DNA of 64,000 nucleotides from Comamonadaceae bacterium (GCA_947476465.1 CANJQN010000016.1:1-64000); one strand, 5' to 3'. Positions 46,080 through 55,225 are shown, numbered from the stretch's first letter. A program made the numbers and translations. The notes: generated from the sequence alone by a model not told the origin.

Positions 46080-47567
46080 CTAGCGTGCGCCCGCCACCTC
46101 GCCGAGGTACTGGTAGAGCGCATCTCGGTAGGCGACGTCCAAGCGGCCGTAGTAGTCGGGGTTGCCGGGCGCGATGCACGATGCCAGACCGGCGAACAGA
46201 TGGCCGGTGACGTACTGGCCCGCGCTCACCGGCGTGAACAGGGCCGAGCCGCTGCTGCCGCCCTCGGTGATGCCGGTGCGCCACTGGACGGTGAGGTAGC
46301 CGGCGCCGGTGCTGCTGCTCTGGGGCACACAGTTGACGCCGGCGCAATCGGCGTAGCCCACCAGCACACCCTGGCTGATCTTCAGCAGGTCGCCACCGGG
46401 GTGGTGCAGGCCGGCCAACGGCACGTCCAGCGGCGGCGCGGCCAGCAGCGAACCCGCGAAATACGCACCCGTGGGCGCTGGGCTGTTGAGCCGCATGAAG
46501 GCGCTGTCGCTCGCGGCCGACGCATACAGCAACGTGGCGCCGCCAAAAACTCGGGTGGCACCGGGGTTCAGGGTGCCGCTGTTGCAGGCGGTGGCGCGGT
46601 AGAACCAGTAGGTCTCCAGCGTACTGGCGCTGGCCTGGTCGGAAATGCAGTGGTTGGCAGACTGGAACCAGGGCGTGCCGCTGGCCGCCACATCGGCCAA
46701 CAGAGTGCCGGTGCACAGAAATGCACTGGCGCCGCTGACGAACAGCATGCGCGCTACCGAACGCGAAGGCGCCGACCAGTCGGCCACGCAGGTCGCGTCC
46801 ACTTGGCAGCCGGACGCCAGCTTGAGCTGCGCCTGGGCCTTCGGTGAAGCCAGGTTGACCCAAAGGTGCGACAGGCTGGGCACCGCCACCGCGACCGCGG
46901 CCGGGTCAGCCCCGGCAGGCAGGGCCAGCTCCAGGGTGGCCGCATCGCCGCTGACGGTGGGCAGCCAGAACAGGCTGGCGCCAGCCGGGCGCGGGCCGGT
47001 GCCCGCCTGGGACGCCAGCGATGCGAGGATCTGCGAGCCGGTCAGCGTGACCACTTCGCCACCCGAAGGGGCGTAGACGCGAACCAGTGCGTCAGCCGGC
47101 AGCCGCTCGACTGACAGCGCCAGCCGCACCGCCGCCGCACCGTCGGCGCCAAAGCTGACGGTCGCAGCCGCGCCGCCGCCGGGCAGCGCCACCCACCGCA
47201 GCAAGCCCAGGGTGGCGGCCGACGTCGCAGCGGCATCGACCGCCCGGTTCAGGCCAATCTGACGCGGCGTGTTCAGCGCGCCCTGGAAAGACTGCGCGAC
47301 GGCCACACCGGCCAGCGCGTCGGCCGACAGCGCACCCAGGCGAACCAGCGGCCCCGCGACCCGGGCGGCATCCGAGCTGGCGCCCGACTTGGCCAACGCG
47401 CGGGGGGTGCCTTGCTCATAGGGCTCAATACGCGGTGTGCTGATGGGCGTGACCCCGGCGCCGGTGAAGGGCGCCGCCGCGGTCTCGCCGCCGCCCCCAC
47501 CGCCACCACAAGCGGCCAGCACCAGCGCCAGGCAGGCGGCTGTGACGGCTGGAACAATCGTCTTCAT
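46080..47567 (-). CDS. Secreted trypsin-like (S1) serine protease lipoprotein
   Basis: 495 residues. Signal peptide with lipobox LVLAAC (Cys20) followed by a run of seven Gly. A pro-region or N-terminal domain (about 30-270) precedes the protease: CTGTLL, SANHCISD with His306, ASDSAFMRL with Asp354 and EGGSSGSALF with Ser439 (or Ser438). Order and spacing fit the lysyl-endopeptidase/trypsin family; GYADCAGVNCV and paired Cys suggest disulfides. It lies between ruvA and ruvB, 24 bases upstream of ruvB, so it is part of that transcript. Confidence 0.85.
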   Translation of the reverse strand: MKTIVPAVTAACLALVLAACGGGGGGGETAAAPFTGAGVTPISTPRIEPYEQGTPRALAKSGASSDAARVAGPLVRLGALSADALAGVAVAQSFQGALNTPRQIGLNRAVDAAATSAATLGLLRWVALPGGGAAATVSFGADGAAAVRLALSVERLPADALVRVYAPSGGEVVTLTGSQILASLASQAGTGPRPAGASLFWLPTVSGDAATLELALPAGADPAAVAVAVPSLSHLWVNLASPKAQAQLKLASGCQVDATCVADWSAPSRSVARMLFVSGASAFLCTGTLLADVAASGTPWFQSANHCISDQASASTLETYWFYRATACNSGTLNPGATRVFGGATLLYASAASDSAFMRLNSPAPTGAYFAGSLLAAPPLDVPLAGLHHPGGDLLKISQGVLVGYADCAGVNCVPQSSSTGAGYLTVQWRTGITEGGSSGSALFTPVSAGQYVTGHLFAGLASCIAPGNPDYYGRLDVAYRDALYQYLGEVAGAR

Positions 47568-47640
47568 CGATTTCCCTTTGGATCAAGTGGCGCCGATTGT
47601 GTCTCGGCACCACTGCCGCGCAGGTCGGAGGCGGACGCCA

Positions 47641-48216
47641 TCACCGCGCCAAGGCCTTGAGCGCGGTCTTGATGCCATCACTGACCGACAGGCCTCGGGG
47701 CAGCGCCTTCAGGGCCGCGCCGGCCTCCTTGTCGCTGTAGCCCAGCGCCAGCAACGCGGCAAGGATGTCGGCCTGCTCATCGGGGATCGCGCCGACGGCG
47801 GCCGGGCCCAGATCGGCGCCGATCTTGCCCTTGAGCTCCAGCAGCAGGCGTTCGGCGGTCTTCTTGCCGATGCCGGGCACCTTGGTCAGGCGGGCGCTGT
47901 CCTGTGCGGTGACGGCTTGGGCGATGTCGGCCACGCTCATGCCCGAGAGCACCGACAGCGCGATGCGCGGGCCCACGCCCGAGATGCGGATCAACTGCCG
48001 GAAGGCCTCGCGCTCGCTGGCCGAGCCAAAGCCATACAGGATCTGCGCGTCCTCGCGCACCACGAAGTGCGTGAGCAGCGAGACCTTCTCGCCCACCGCG
48101 GGCAGGTTGTAGAAGGTGCTCATGGGAACATCGACCTCATAGCCGACGCCGTGACAATCGAGCAGCACCTGGGGTGCCTTCTTGTCCGCCAACGTTCCCG
48201 TCAATTTGCCTATCAT
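47641..48216 (-). CDS. ruvA: Holliday junction DNA helicase subunit RuvA
   Basis: 191 residues from ATG 48216 (family start MIGKLTG). Domain I OB fold ([23 protein letters not shown]), domain II helix-hairpin-helix motifs [13 protein letters not shown] and [18 protein letters not shown]-terminal domain III for RuvB ([19 protein letters not shown]). Recognises Holliday junctions. Downstream protease and ruvB follow on the same strand. Divergent from the PhoH-like gene, 27 bases apart. Confidence 0.98.
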   Translation of the reverse strand: MIGKLTGTLADKKAPQVLLDCHGVGYEVDVPMSTFYNLPAVGEKVSLLTHFVVREDAQILYGFGSASEREAFRQLIRISGVGPRIALSVLSGMSVADIAQAVTAQDSARLTKVPGIGKKTAERLLLELKGKIGADLGPAAVGAIPDEQADILAALLALGYSDKEAGAALKALPRGLSVSDGIKTALKALAR

Positions 48217-48243
48217 GCGTGTCCCCTTCGTGGAATTATCAGC

Positions 48244-49191
48244 TTGATCCTCCGACACGCCTTCTCGCCCGCGAGTAACTCACGCCTGGCCCACCTGTGC
48301 GGCCCCACCGACGAACACCTGCGCACGATCGAGCTGGCGCTCCAGGTGAAGATCTCGCACCGCGGCGAGCATTTCCGCGTCGACGGCCCCAAGGCCGCGG
48401 CCACGCGGGCGATGCAGGTGCTGCAGGCCCTGTACGAGATGGCGGCGCGCCCGATCGCCGCCGAAAAGGTGCAGCTGATGGTGGCCAGCGACGCCTCGCA
48501 GGACGAGGCGGACGACGGTTCGCTGGTGCTGCACACGCGGCGCACCGACCTGAAGGCGCGCACACCCAACCAGAGCGTGTACCTGGAAAACATCGCCCAG
48601 CACGACATCACCTTCGGCATCGGGCCGGCGGGCACCGGCAAGACCTACCTGGCCGTGGCCTGCGCGGTTGATGCGCTCGAGCGCGCCAGCGTGCAGCGCA
48701 TCGTGCTCACGCGCCCGGCGGTCGAGGCCGGCGAGAAGCTGGGCTTTCTGCCCGGCGATCTGGCGCAGAAGGTCGACCCGTACCTGCGCCCGCTGTACGA
48801 CGCGCTGCACGACCTGATGGGGTTTGATCGCGTCACCAAGGCCTTCGAGCGCAGCGCGCTGGAAATAGCACCCCTGGCCTTCATGCGCGGGCGCACGCTG
48901 AACAACGCCTTCATCATCCTCGACGAGGCGCAGAACACCACGCCTGAGCAGATGAAGATGTTCCTCACCCGCATCGGCTTCGGCAGCAAATGCGTGGTGA
49001 CCGGCGACGTCAGCCAGATCGACCTGCCGCGCGGCCAGCCCTCCGGCCTGATCGAGGCCGAACACATCCTCAAGCGCGTCAAGGGCATCGCCCACACCCG
49101 CTTCACCAGCGCCGACGTGGTGCGCCACCCCTTGGTGGCGCGCATCGTCGACGCGTACGAAGCCGCCCAAAAGACCGGGGACAAGCGATGA
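48244..49191 (+). CDS. ybeZ: PhoH-like ATPase YbeZ
   Basis: 315 residues from TTG 48244, the start that gives the family N-terminus LILRHAF and [17 protein letters not shown]; no ATG is suitably placed. Walker [14 protein letters not shown], Walker [21 protein letters not shown] and [11 protein letters not shown] are the PhoH signature. Associated with ribosome maturation in operon with ybeY, whose ATG overlaps its TGA by 4 bases. Confidence 0.95.
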   Translation: MILRHAFSPASNSRLAHLCGPTDEHLRTIELALQVKISHRGEHFRVDGPKAAATRAMQVLQALYEMAARPIAAEKVQLMVASDASQDEADDGSLVLHTRRTDLKARTPNQSVYLENIAQHDITFGIGPAGTGKTYLAVACAVDALERASVQRIVLTRPAVEAGEKLGFLPGDLAQKVDPYLRPLYDALHDLMGFDRVTKAFERSALEIAPLAFMRGRTLNNAFIILDEAQNTTPEQMKMFLTRIGFGSKCVVTGDVSQIDLPRGQPSGLIEAEHILKRVKGIAHTRFTSADVVRHPLVARIVDAYEAAQKTGDKR

Positions 49192-49643
49192 GCGGCCTGC
49201 CGCCGCTCGAGCTGTCCCTTCAATTCGGCGACTTCCCCGGCGCCAGCGCGCACCGGGGCCTGCTTACCCGAACCCGTGTGCGCCGCTGGATCGGCCACGC
49301 CCTTGAGCGGCCCGCCGAAGTGGCGGTGCGCATCGTGGGCGAGGACGAAGGGCGAACGCTGAACCATCAATACCGCGGCAAGGCCTACGCGACCAATGTC
49401 CTGACCTTCGACTACGCCCGTGAGCCGGTGGCGATGTGCGATCTGGTGCTGTGCGCACCGGTGGTCGAGCGCGAAGCTGCCGAGCAGGGCAAGACCCTGG
49501 AGGCGCATTACGCGCACCTGCTAGTGCACGGCGCGCTGCATGCCCAGGGCTGGGACCATGAAACCAACGAGCGCGACGCGCTGAAGATGGAAGCGCTGGA
49601 GGTGCTGCTGATGGAATCGCTGGGCTACCCCAACCCGTACTGA
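49188..49643 (+). CDS. ybeY: rRNA maturation endonuclease YbeY
   Basis: 151 residues from ATG 49188. The metal-binding motif HLLVHGALHAQGWDH (H-x3-H-x5-H type) is complete, preceded by ATNVLTFDY. Single-strand endoribonuclease acting in 16S rRNA 3' end maturation and ribosome quality control. Overlaps ybeZ by 4 bases, as commonly seen. Confidence 0.97.
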   Translation: MSGLPPLELSLQFGDFPGASAHRGLLTRTRVRRWIGHALERPAEVAVRIVGEDEGRTLNHQYRGKAYATNVLTFDYAREPVAMCDLVLCAPVVEREAAEQGKTLEAHYAHLLVHGALHAQGWDHETNERDALKMEALEVLLMESLGYPNPY

Positions 49644-49660
49644 CCCGCCGCCCGCGACAC

Positions 49661-50731
49661 TCAGTGCCGATGACCGTGGTGCGCATCCGGCACGTGGGGA
49701 TGCGCATGATGCAGCGGATCATGCCGGTGCGGGTGGCTGTGCGCCCCGGTGGGCATGGGATCGTGCGTGTGCTGGTGGTGCCCGTCGTCGTGACGGTGGG
49801 CGTGCTCATGCTCGAGCGGCTCATGCGAATGCGCGTGGGCATGTGACTCCGCCAGGTGCAGCACCACACCGGCCAGCATCAGCACGCTGCCCAGCGCCAT
49901 CAGCACGCTGGCGGAGCGATCACCCAAGGCGATCGCGAGGGCGGCCCCGATGAAAGGCGCGAAAGCGAAAACTGAACCGGTACGCGCCGCGCCGAACGCC
50001 CGTTGCGCCAGCAGATAAAAGCGCAGACTCAGCCCGTAGCCCGAGGCCCCGATGGCGAACAAGGCCAGCGCGGCGGCGGCCGATGGCAAGGGTTCGCCAA
50101 AGACAACCGCCAGCATCGACGTCGCGCTCGCCCCCAGCAGAGCCTTGAGCATGACCACCTGCCCCGGATCGCGCTCGGCCAGCGCCCGCGACAGGGTGTT
50201 GTCCACGCCCCAGGCGGCGGTGGCGACCAGCACGGCCAGCAAGCCCCACAGCTGCGCGCCGCCGGTGCGGCCCTGGTCGAGCACCAGCACCATGCCGCCG
50301 GCCAGCAGCAGGGCCATTGCGGTCCAGACCCGGCCGTCCATGGTTTCGCGGTACAGCCGCCAGGCCAGGACCGCAGTGAACAAGGCTTCCAGCGTCAGCA
50401 TCAACGATGCGCTGGTGCCGCTGGTGTTCTGCAAGCCCCAGGCCAGCGCCACCGGTCCGACCACCGCGCCGCAGCCCGCCATCGCCAGCAGCCGGGGCAG
50501 GTCGGCGCGTTGCAATCGGGCCTCCCGGCCGGTGGGCTGGCGTGACATCAAGCCGACGGCGGCGGCGCCGGCGTAGAGCAACGCCGCCGTGCTGAAGGCC
50601 CCGAGCCCCGCGCCGAACTGTTGCACCAGCGGCGTGCTGACGCCAAACAGCGCGGCGGCCACCAAGGCGAGCAGGCCACCTCGGACGGCGGGCAAGGCTT
50701 GGGCGGACAAGGCAGCCTGCCTCGCCCCCAT
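49661..50731 (-). CDS. EamA/DMT family transporter with histidine-rich tail
   Basis: 356 residues from ATG 50731, whose A is shared with the TGA of the upstream CDF gene. Ten membrane segments in two EamA repeats (GLLALVAAALFGVSTPLVQQ, LLLAGGMVLVLDQGR, GLLAVLVATAAWGVDNTL). The last about 65 residues carry some 25 His in HAHAHSH, HEHAHRHDDGHHQHTH and HPHRHDPLHHAHPH runs, a likely metal-binding tail rare in this family. Coupled to a CDF exporter, it may move or sense a divalent metal; this is inference. Confidence 0.88.
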   Translation of the reverse strand: MGARQAALSAQALPAVRGGLLALVAAALFGVSTPLVQQFGAGLGAFSTAALLYAGAAAVGLMSRQPTGREARLQRADLPRLLAMAGCGAVVGPVALAWGLQNTSGTSASLMLTLEALFTAVLAWRLYRETMDGRVWTAMALLLAGGMVLVLDQGRTGGAQLWGLLAVLVATAAWGVDNTLSRALAERDPGQVVMLKALLGASATSMLAVVFGEPLPSAAAALALFAIGASGYGLSLRFYLLAQRAFGAARTGSVFAFAPFIGAALAIALGDRSASVLMALGSVLMLAGVVLHLAESHAHAHSHEPLEHEHAHRHDDGHHQHTHDPMPTGAHSHPHRHDPLHHAHPHVPDAHHGHRH

Positions 50732-51645
50732 CACAGCGTCACCTTCTCGTCGCCGGCGTGCGCCTCGACATTGCTGGGCAGCAGCTGGATGGAGGCGCGC
50801 AGGCCCGGCACCGCGCTCATGAGGGCCTGCTCGACCGAGGTGCGCAGCGCTGCGGCGCGGCCCAGTGTCCAACTGGCGGGCATGTGCATGTGCAGGTCGA
50901 CGAAGCGGCGCTGGCCGGCCTGGCGGGTGGTGACATGGTCGAAGCGGATGGTGGGGTGCGCGAACTCAGCCAGCGTGCGCTGGATGTCGGCCTGCACCTG
51001 CGGCTCCAGGGCTTCATCCATCAGCCCCTGCGACGAGCGGCGCACCAGCGACAGGCCCTCACGCAAGATGTTGAGCGCCACGCCGATGGCCACCACCGCG
51101 TCGAGCCAGAGCCAGCCGGTCAGGCCCACCAGGCCAATACCCACGACCACGCCGACAGAGGTCCAGACGTCGGTGATCAGGTGCTTGGAATCGGCGTCCA
51201 GCGCGATCGAGCGGTGCTCGCGCGCGGCGTGGTGCATCACCCAGGCCAGCAGGCCGTTGAACACCGAGCTCACGATGGACAGGCCCAGGCCCCAACCCAG
51301 GCGCTCCAGCGGCTGCGGATCGAACAGGCGGTGACTGGCGGCCCAGATGATGCCCAGCGCCGCGCCGATGATCAGGATGCCCTCGAAGCCCGAGGAAAAG
51401 TACTCGGCCTTGTGATGTCCGTAGGGGTGCGCTTCGTCGGGCGGCTGCTCGGCGACCGTCACCATGACCAGGGCGAAGACCGCGCTGGCGAGATTGACGA
51501 ACGACTCCATCGCGTCGGACAACAGACCTACCGACCCGGTGAGCTGCCAGGCCAGGGTCTTGAGGACGATCGTCAGCGCCGCGACCGCGACCGAGGCGAT
51601 CAGCAGTCGGCGCGGGGTGAGACGGCGCAGCAAGTGGGCGGGCAT
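50731..51645 (-). CDS. Cation diffusion facilitator (CDF) family transporter
   Basis: 304 residues from ATG 51645. Six-helix core with the conserved metal site: LLSDAMESFVNLAS (helix II, Asp) and DADSKHLITDVWTS (helix V, His-x3-Asp), plus HPYGHHKAEYFSS loop. C-terminal cytoplasmic ferredoxin-like domain with RFVDLHMHMPASW. Effluxes Zn2+, Fe2+ or similar by proton antiport. One-base overlap with the His-rich DMT gene downstream shows they are an operon. Confidence 0.95.
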   Translation of the reverse strand: MPAHLLRRLTPRRLLIASVAVAALTIVLKTLAWQLTGSVGLLSDAMESFVNLASAVFALVMVTVAEQPPDEAHPYGHHKAEYFSSGFEGILIIGAALGIIWAASHRLFDPQPLERLGWGLGLSIVSSVFNGLLAWVMHHAAREHRSIALDADSKHLITDVWTSVGVVVGIGLVGLTGWLWLDAVVAIGVALNILREGLSLVRRSSQGLMDEALEPQVQADIQRTLAEFAHPTIRFDHVTTRQAGQRRFVDLHMHMPASWTLGRAAALRTSVEQALMSAVPGLRASIQLLPSNVEAHAGDEKVTL

Positions 51646-51695
51646 GGCGTCGATTGTGGCCTGTCCGACAGGCCCCGGCCGGGCACAATCAGCCG

Positions 51696-53180
51696 ATGAA
51701 CGTGTGGATGCGTCGGCGGGCCGGTTGGCTGCTGTGGTGGTGCGCCGCCACGGTGGCCGGGGGCTGGCTGTTGGCGCGCCTCGAACTGGCGCAACTGCAA
51801 TCGGCCTTTGATACCGACGCACGCATCGTCCACCGCCTGCTCAGCCAACGCATGGTGCAGCACGATGCCGTGCTGGAGACCTTGGCCCTGCTGCAACCAG
51901 CCGGCGGCGCAGGCGCCGCCGAGCAGCGGCTGCCGTCGCTGTATCCGCAGATCCTGTCGGTGCAGCGGCGCGGCCCGGGCGAGGCCTGGCCCGATGCCGG
52001 CCTAGCCGCGGCCGAGGCCGCATCGCGTCAGCAGCGACGGGCCGCGCTGGGGCCGGCTGATCTGGCCCAGGGGCGCTACTGGCTGGTGCTGGCGGGCGAG
52101 CCGGCGAGCTTCGCGCTGCAACTGTCGTTGCGCGACGCGACACCGTCGGCCGAATGGCCGGCCACGGCCACCGCGATCACCATGACACTGTCGCACGCCG
52201 GCCAGCGCTTCGCGCTGCAGCCGGGTGGCCAGGCGGCGGGCCGCTGGACCTTCCGTGCGGTGAAAGTGCTGGCCTCGGACAGCCAGCCTTTGAGCTTGGC
52301 GGCCAGCCGTACCGTGGCCTGGACCGAGCTGCCCTGGTGGCCTATGGCGGCCTGGGGTGCGGCAGTGGCCGCCGTGCTGGCCGCCGCGAGAGCCCTGCTG
52401 CGCCAGCGCGAGCAGCGCCGCCGCGCCGAGGAGCTGCTGCGCCTGGGACAGGTCGGCCGGCTCAATGCCCTGGGCGAGCTGGCCGCCGGCCTGGCCCACG
52501 AGCTCAATCAACCGCTGACGGCGGTGCTGGCCAGCACGCAGGCCGCCGGCCGGCTGCTGGCCGAGGACCCGCCCGAGCTGGAGACCGCCCGAACCGCCAT
52601 GACCCAGGCGGCGCAGCAGGCTCGGCGCGCGGCCGAGGTGGTGGGCCGCCTGCGCCGCGCCGTCGAACGGCCGGACACATCGCGCCGCGAGCCGATCAGC
52701 CTGGAGGCCCGCGCCCGCGAGGCCCTGCACCTGCTCGAACCCGAGTTGCGCCGGCGCGCCATCGAGGCCCAGGTGCAGCCGGGTGCGGCGCCGGTGACCG
52801 TGCTGGCCGAGCCAGTGGCGCTGGAGCAGATCGTTCACAACCTGCTGATGAACGCGCTGCACGCGCTCGAACAGGTGCCGCAGGGCCAGCGCCATCTGGT
52901 GTTGGCCACCGGCGTCGAAGGAGGCCGGGGCACGCTCAGCGTCACCGACACCGGGCCGGGCATCGCGCCGCAAGCGCTCGATCGCCTGTTCGAGCCCTTC
53001 TTCAGCACCCGCGAGGGCGGGCTCGGCCTGGGCCTGAGCCTGTGCGAGACGCTGGCGGGCGAACTGGGCGGCGCGCTGACCGCCGCCAACCATCCGCCGC
53101 GCGGCGCGAGGTTTGTCCTTTCGCTGCCGCTGGCGCATGCCGGCGCAGCGGCCGAGCCCGCCATGGCGGCCACACCATGA
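51696..53180 (+). CDS. Sensor histidine kinase, membrane-bound, FixL/DctB type
   Basis: 494 residues from ATG 51696. Membrane helix about 10-28, a periplasmic domain (about 30-210) without a recognised fold, second helix about 213-232, then HisKA with ELAAGLAHELNQPLTAVL and phospho-acceptor His268, N-box NLLMNALHALEQ, and G-boxes DTGPGIAPQ and GGLGLGLSL. The kinase subgroup is that of DctB/FixL. Its TGA overlaps the response regulator ATG by 4 bases. The gene for a secreted HbpS/GlcG-like protein follows. Confidence 0.95.
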   Translation: MNVWMRRRAGWLLWWCAATVAGGWLLARLELAQLQSAFDTDARIVHRLLSQRMVQHDAVLETLALLQPAGGAGAAEQRLPSLYPQILSVQRRGPGEAWPDAGLAAAEAASRQQRRAALGPADLAQGRYWLVLAGEPASFALQLSLRDATPSAEWPATATAITMTLSHAGQRFALQPGGQAAGRWTFRAVKVLASDSQPLSLAASRTVAWTELPWWPMAAWGAAVAAVLAAARALLRQREQRRRAEELLRLGQVGRLNALGELAAGLAHELNQPLTAVLASTQAAGRLLAEDPPELETARTAMTQAAQQARRAAEVVGRLRRAVERPDTSRREPISLEARAREALHLLEPELRRRAIEAQVQPGAAPVTVLAEPVALEQIVHNLLMNALHALEQVPQGQRHLVLATGVEGGRGTLSVTDTGPGIAPQALDRLFEPFFSTREGGLGLGLSLCETLAGELGGALTAANHPPRGARFVLSLPLAHAGAAAEPAMAATP

Positions 53181-53824
53181 CGGCGCCCTTTTCGCAGCTG
53201 TCGCCCCTGGTCCAGCTGATCGACGACGACGAGGCGGTGCGCACGAGCCTGGCGCTGCTGATCGGCACCGTCGGCCTGCGGGTGCAGACCTGGGCCGAGC
53301 CGCAGGGCTTTCTGGCGGGGTTCGACCGCGACAGCATCGGCGCCATCGTGCTGGATGTGCGCATGCCTGGCCTGGGCGGTCTGCAGGTGCTGGGCGAGCT
53401 GGTTCGCCGCGGCGTGGACCACCCGGTGATCATGCTCACCGGCCACGGCACGGTCGAGATGTGCCGCCGCGCCTTCAAGGCCGGCGCGGCCGAGTTCCTG
53501 GAAAAGCCGGTGAACGACGAGGCCCTGCTGGAGGCTTTGCATGCCGCGGTGCGCCAGCATGTGCGTTCGCGCGAGCGCCACCGGGCCGGCCAGGCCGCCC
53601 GCGAGCGCTATGCGCAACTGTCCGAACGCGAGCGCGAGGTGCTGGGCCTGATCGCGCGGGGCCTGACCAACAAGGAGATCGGCCGGGCACTGGGCCTGTC
53701 GCCGCGCACGGTCGAGACCCACCGGGCCCATGTGTTCGCCAAGCTGGAGACCGAATCCCTGGCGCAGCTGATCCGCCAGTACGCGGAGCTGGCCGAGGGG
53801 CAGGACGGCGGAAGCACCGCGTAG
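53177..53824 (+). CDS. FixJ/NarL-type response regulator
   Basis: 215 residues from ATG 53177. Receiver: acidic pocket DDDEA (16-20), phospho-acceptor Asp60 (IVLDVRMPG), Thr in IMLTGHG and Lys in FLEKPVN. LuxR-type HTH at the C-terminus: LSEREREVLGLIARGLTNKEI and SPRTVETHRAHVFAKL. Partner of the kinase upstream. An inverted repeat covering its stop codon could be a binding site. Confidence 0.95.
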   Translation: MTAPFSQLSPLVQLIDDDEAVRTSLALLIGTVGLRVQTWAEPQGFLAGFDRDSIGAIVLDVRMPGLGGLQVLGELVRRGVDHPVIMLTGHGTVEMCRRAFKAGAAEFLEKPVNDEALLEALHAAVRQHVRSRERHRAGQAARERYAQLSEREREVLGLIARGLTNKEIGRALGLSPRTVETHRAHVFAKLETESLAQLIRQYAELAEGQDGGSTA

Positions 53825-53832
53825 AACTACGC
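53819..53832. promoter_or_regulatory. Inverted repeat GCGTAG-AA-CTACGC upstream of the HbpS-like gene
   Basis: Perfect 6-bp arms around 2 bases, overlapping the response regulator stop. A further CGTAG copy lies at about 53839-53843. Candidate binding site for the LuxR-type regulator; unproven. Confidence 0.35.
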
Positions 53833-53926
53833 AGTGCCGGGCGTAGCCGCTCGGATGGCGGGCACGGCGCCCCTTTCCTACAGTGTGTTCACGGCCGACG
53901 TGGCCGCAACCCACCCGGGAAAATTC

Positions 53927-54412
53927 ATGAAAAAACTCGCCGCCGTCCTGGCCCTGACCACCCTGGCCTGCGCCGCCCAGGCCCAGGCCGTTCGCACCGA
54001 ACGCAATATGTCGCTGGAGCTGGCCAACCAGCTGGCCGGCGCCGCGGTCGCCGCCTGCGCCGCCGGCGGCCACACCGTCACCGCCACCGTGGTTGACCGC
54101 GCGGGCACCGTCCGGGCCGTGCACCGCGCCGACAACGCCGGCCCGCACACGCTGGAAGCCAGCCGCCTGAAGGCCTACACCTCGGCCTCGGCCAAGAACA
54201 ACACCTTGGCGATCATGGAAATCGCGCAGAAGAACCCCGCCGCCGCCAACCTCGGTTCGATTCCCGGCTACCTGCTGCTGGGCGGCGGTGTCCCGGTGCG
54301 GGTGGCCAACGACGTGATCGGCGCGGTAGGCATCGGCGGCGCCCCGGCCGGCCAGATCGACGAGCAGTGCGCGCTGGCCGCAATCGACAAGGTCAAGGAC
54401 CAGCTGAAGTAA
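53927..54412 (+). CDS. Secreted HbpS/GlcG-like heme-degrading/binding family protein
   Basis: 161 residues from ATG 53927. Signal peptide KKLAAVLALTTLACAAQAQA. The mature part follows the GlcG/HbpS (PF03928) pattern: MSLELANQLAGAAVAACA, TVTATVVDRAGTVRAVHRAD, TLEASRLKAYTSASAKNNT, LLLGGGVPVRV and IGAVGIGGAPAGQIDEQCA. HbpS of Streptomyces binds heme outside the cell and modulates the SenS/SenR two-component pair. Here a secreted homologue is encoded immediately after a kinase/regulator pair on the same strand. Confidence 0.9.
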   Translation: MKKLAAVLALTTLACAAQAQAVRTERNMSLELANQLAGAAVAACAAGGHTVTATVVDRAGTVRAVHRADNAGPHTLEASRLKAYTSASAKNNTLAIMEIAQKNPAAANLGSIPGYLLLGGGVPVRVANDVIGAVGIGGAPAGQIDEQCALAAIDKVKDQLK

Positions 54413-54428
54413 GCCCTGGAGCGACATC

Positions 54429-55151
54429 ATGGAAAAGCCTCGCGCCTTGAACGCACTGCACACCCTGCTGCTGGCTGCCGTGGTCGGGCCGATCTTCGCC
54501 CTGGCCTGCGCACCCGCAGCCGCCCAGGTGGCACCCAGCGCCGCCGAGGCGGCCGCCTACCGGGGCTTGCACGGCACCGCCCAGCGCGGCGATGCGGCCC
54601 AGATCCGCCAGCTGGCCGCCGCCGACAAGTCGGGCCTGAACGCCCGCGACGCCAACGGCCGCACGCCCTTGCACGTGGCCACCTTCGCGCGCAAGCCGGA
54701 GGCGATTCGCGCGCTGGCCCAGGCCGGCGCCGGCCTGGACTTGCTGGACAATGACCGCTACGACGCCGTCACCATCGCCGCCGTGGCCGATGACGAGGAC
54801 AGCCTGCGCACTCTGCTGGGCCTGGGCGCCAGCGCCAAGCTGGTCACCAGCCGCTATGACGGCACGGCACTGATCGCCGCCGCCCACCTCGGGCACGACG
54901 GCGTGGTGCGCCAGCTCGTCGCGGCCGGCGCGCCGCTGGACCATGTGAACAACCTGCACTGGACGGCGGCGATCGAGGCGGTGGTGCTGGGCGATGGCGG
55001 CCCGCGCCACCAGGCCACGCTGCGCGCCCTGATCGGCGCCGGCGCCAGCCTGAAACTGGCCGACCGGCATGGCCGCACACCGCTGCAGTTGGCGCGCGAG
55101 CGCGGCTTTGCGGTGATGGTGCAGATGCTGGAGTCGGCCGGGGCGCGGTAG
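54429..55151 (+). CDS. Ankyrin-repeat periplasmic protein
   Basis: 240 residues. Signal peptide TLLLAAVVGPIFALACAPAAAQ. About four to five ankyrin repeats: DANGRTPLHVATFARKPEAI, DRYDAVTIAAVADDEDSLRTLL, TALIAAAHLGHDGVVRQLVAAGAPLD and HGRTPLQLARERGFAVMVQML. Protein-protein contact role likely. It lies 16 bases after the HbpS-like gene; both are exported and probably work together. Confidence 0.88.
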   Translation: MEKPRALNALHTLLLAAVVGPIFALACAPAAAQVAPSAAEAAAYRGLHGTAQRGDAAQIRQLAAADKSGLNARDANGRTPLHVATFARKPEAIRALAQAGAGLDLLDNDRYDAVTIAAVADDEDSLRTLLGLGASAKLVTSRYDGTALIAAAHLGHDGVVRQLVAAGAPLDHVNNLHWTAAIEAVVLGDGGPRHQATLRALIGAGASLKLADRHGRTPLQLARERGFAVMVQMLESAGAR

Positions 55152-55200
55152 TCCAGGCCGAGCTTCGAGGCCGGCGGGGACCACGCGAGGCCCCGCCTCT

Positions 55201-55225
55201 GGATCCCCGCCTTCGCGGGGATGAC
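55201..55225. repeat. REP-like hairpin 1
   Basis: ATCCCCGC at 55203-55210 pairs with GCGGGGAT at 55215-55222 over loop CTTC, flanked by GGATCC-type and GATGAC ends. It matches the GTCAT(T/C)CCCGC-n-GCGGG consensus in inverted orientation relative to hairpin 2. Confidence 0.7.

Noticed and set aside
44883..46847. 654-codon plus-strand frame across ruvB and the protease gene
   Set aside because: Antisense shadow of RuvB and a protease with an intact catalytic triad.
49664..49846. 60-codon plus-strand frame rich in V, M and R
   Set aside because: Exact antisense of the His-rich tail of the DMT transporter; its odd composition follows from the His codons.
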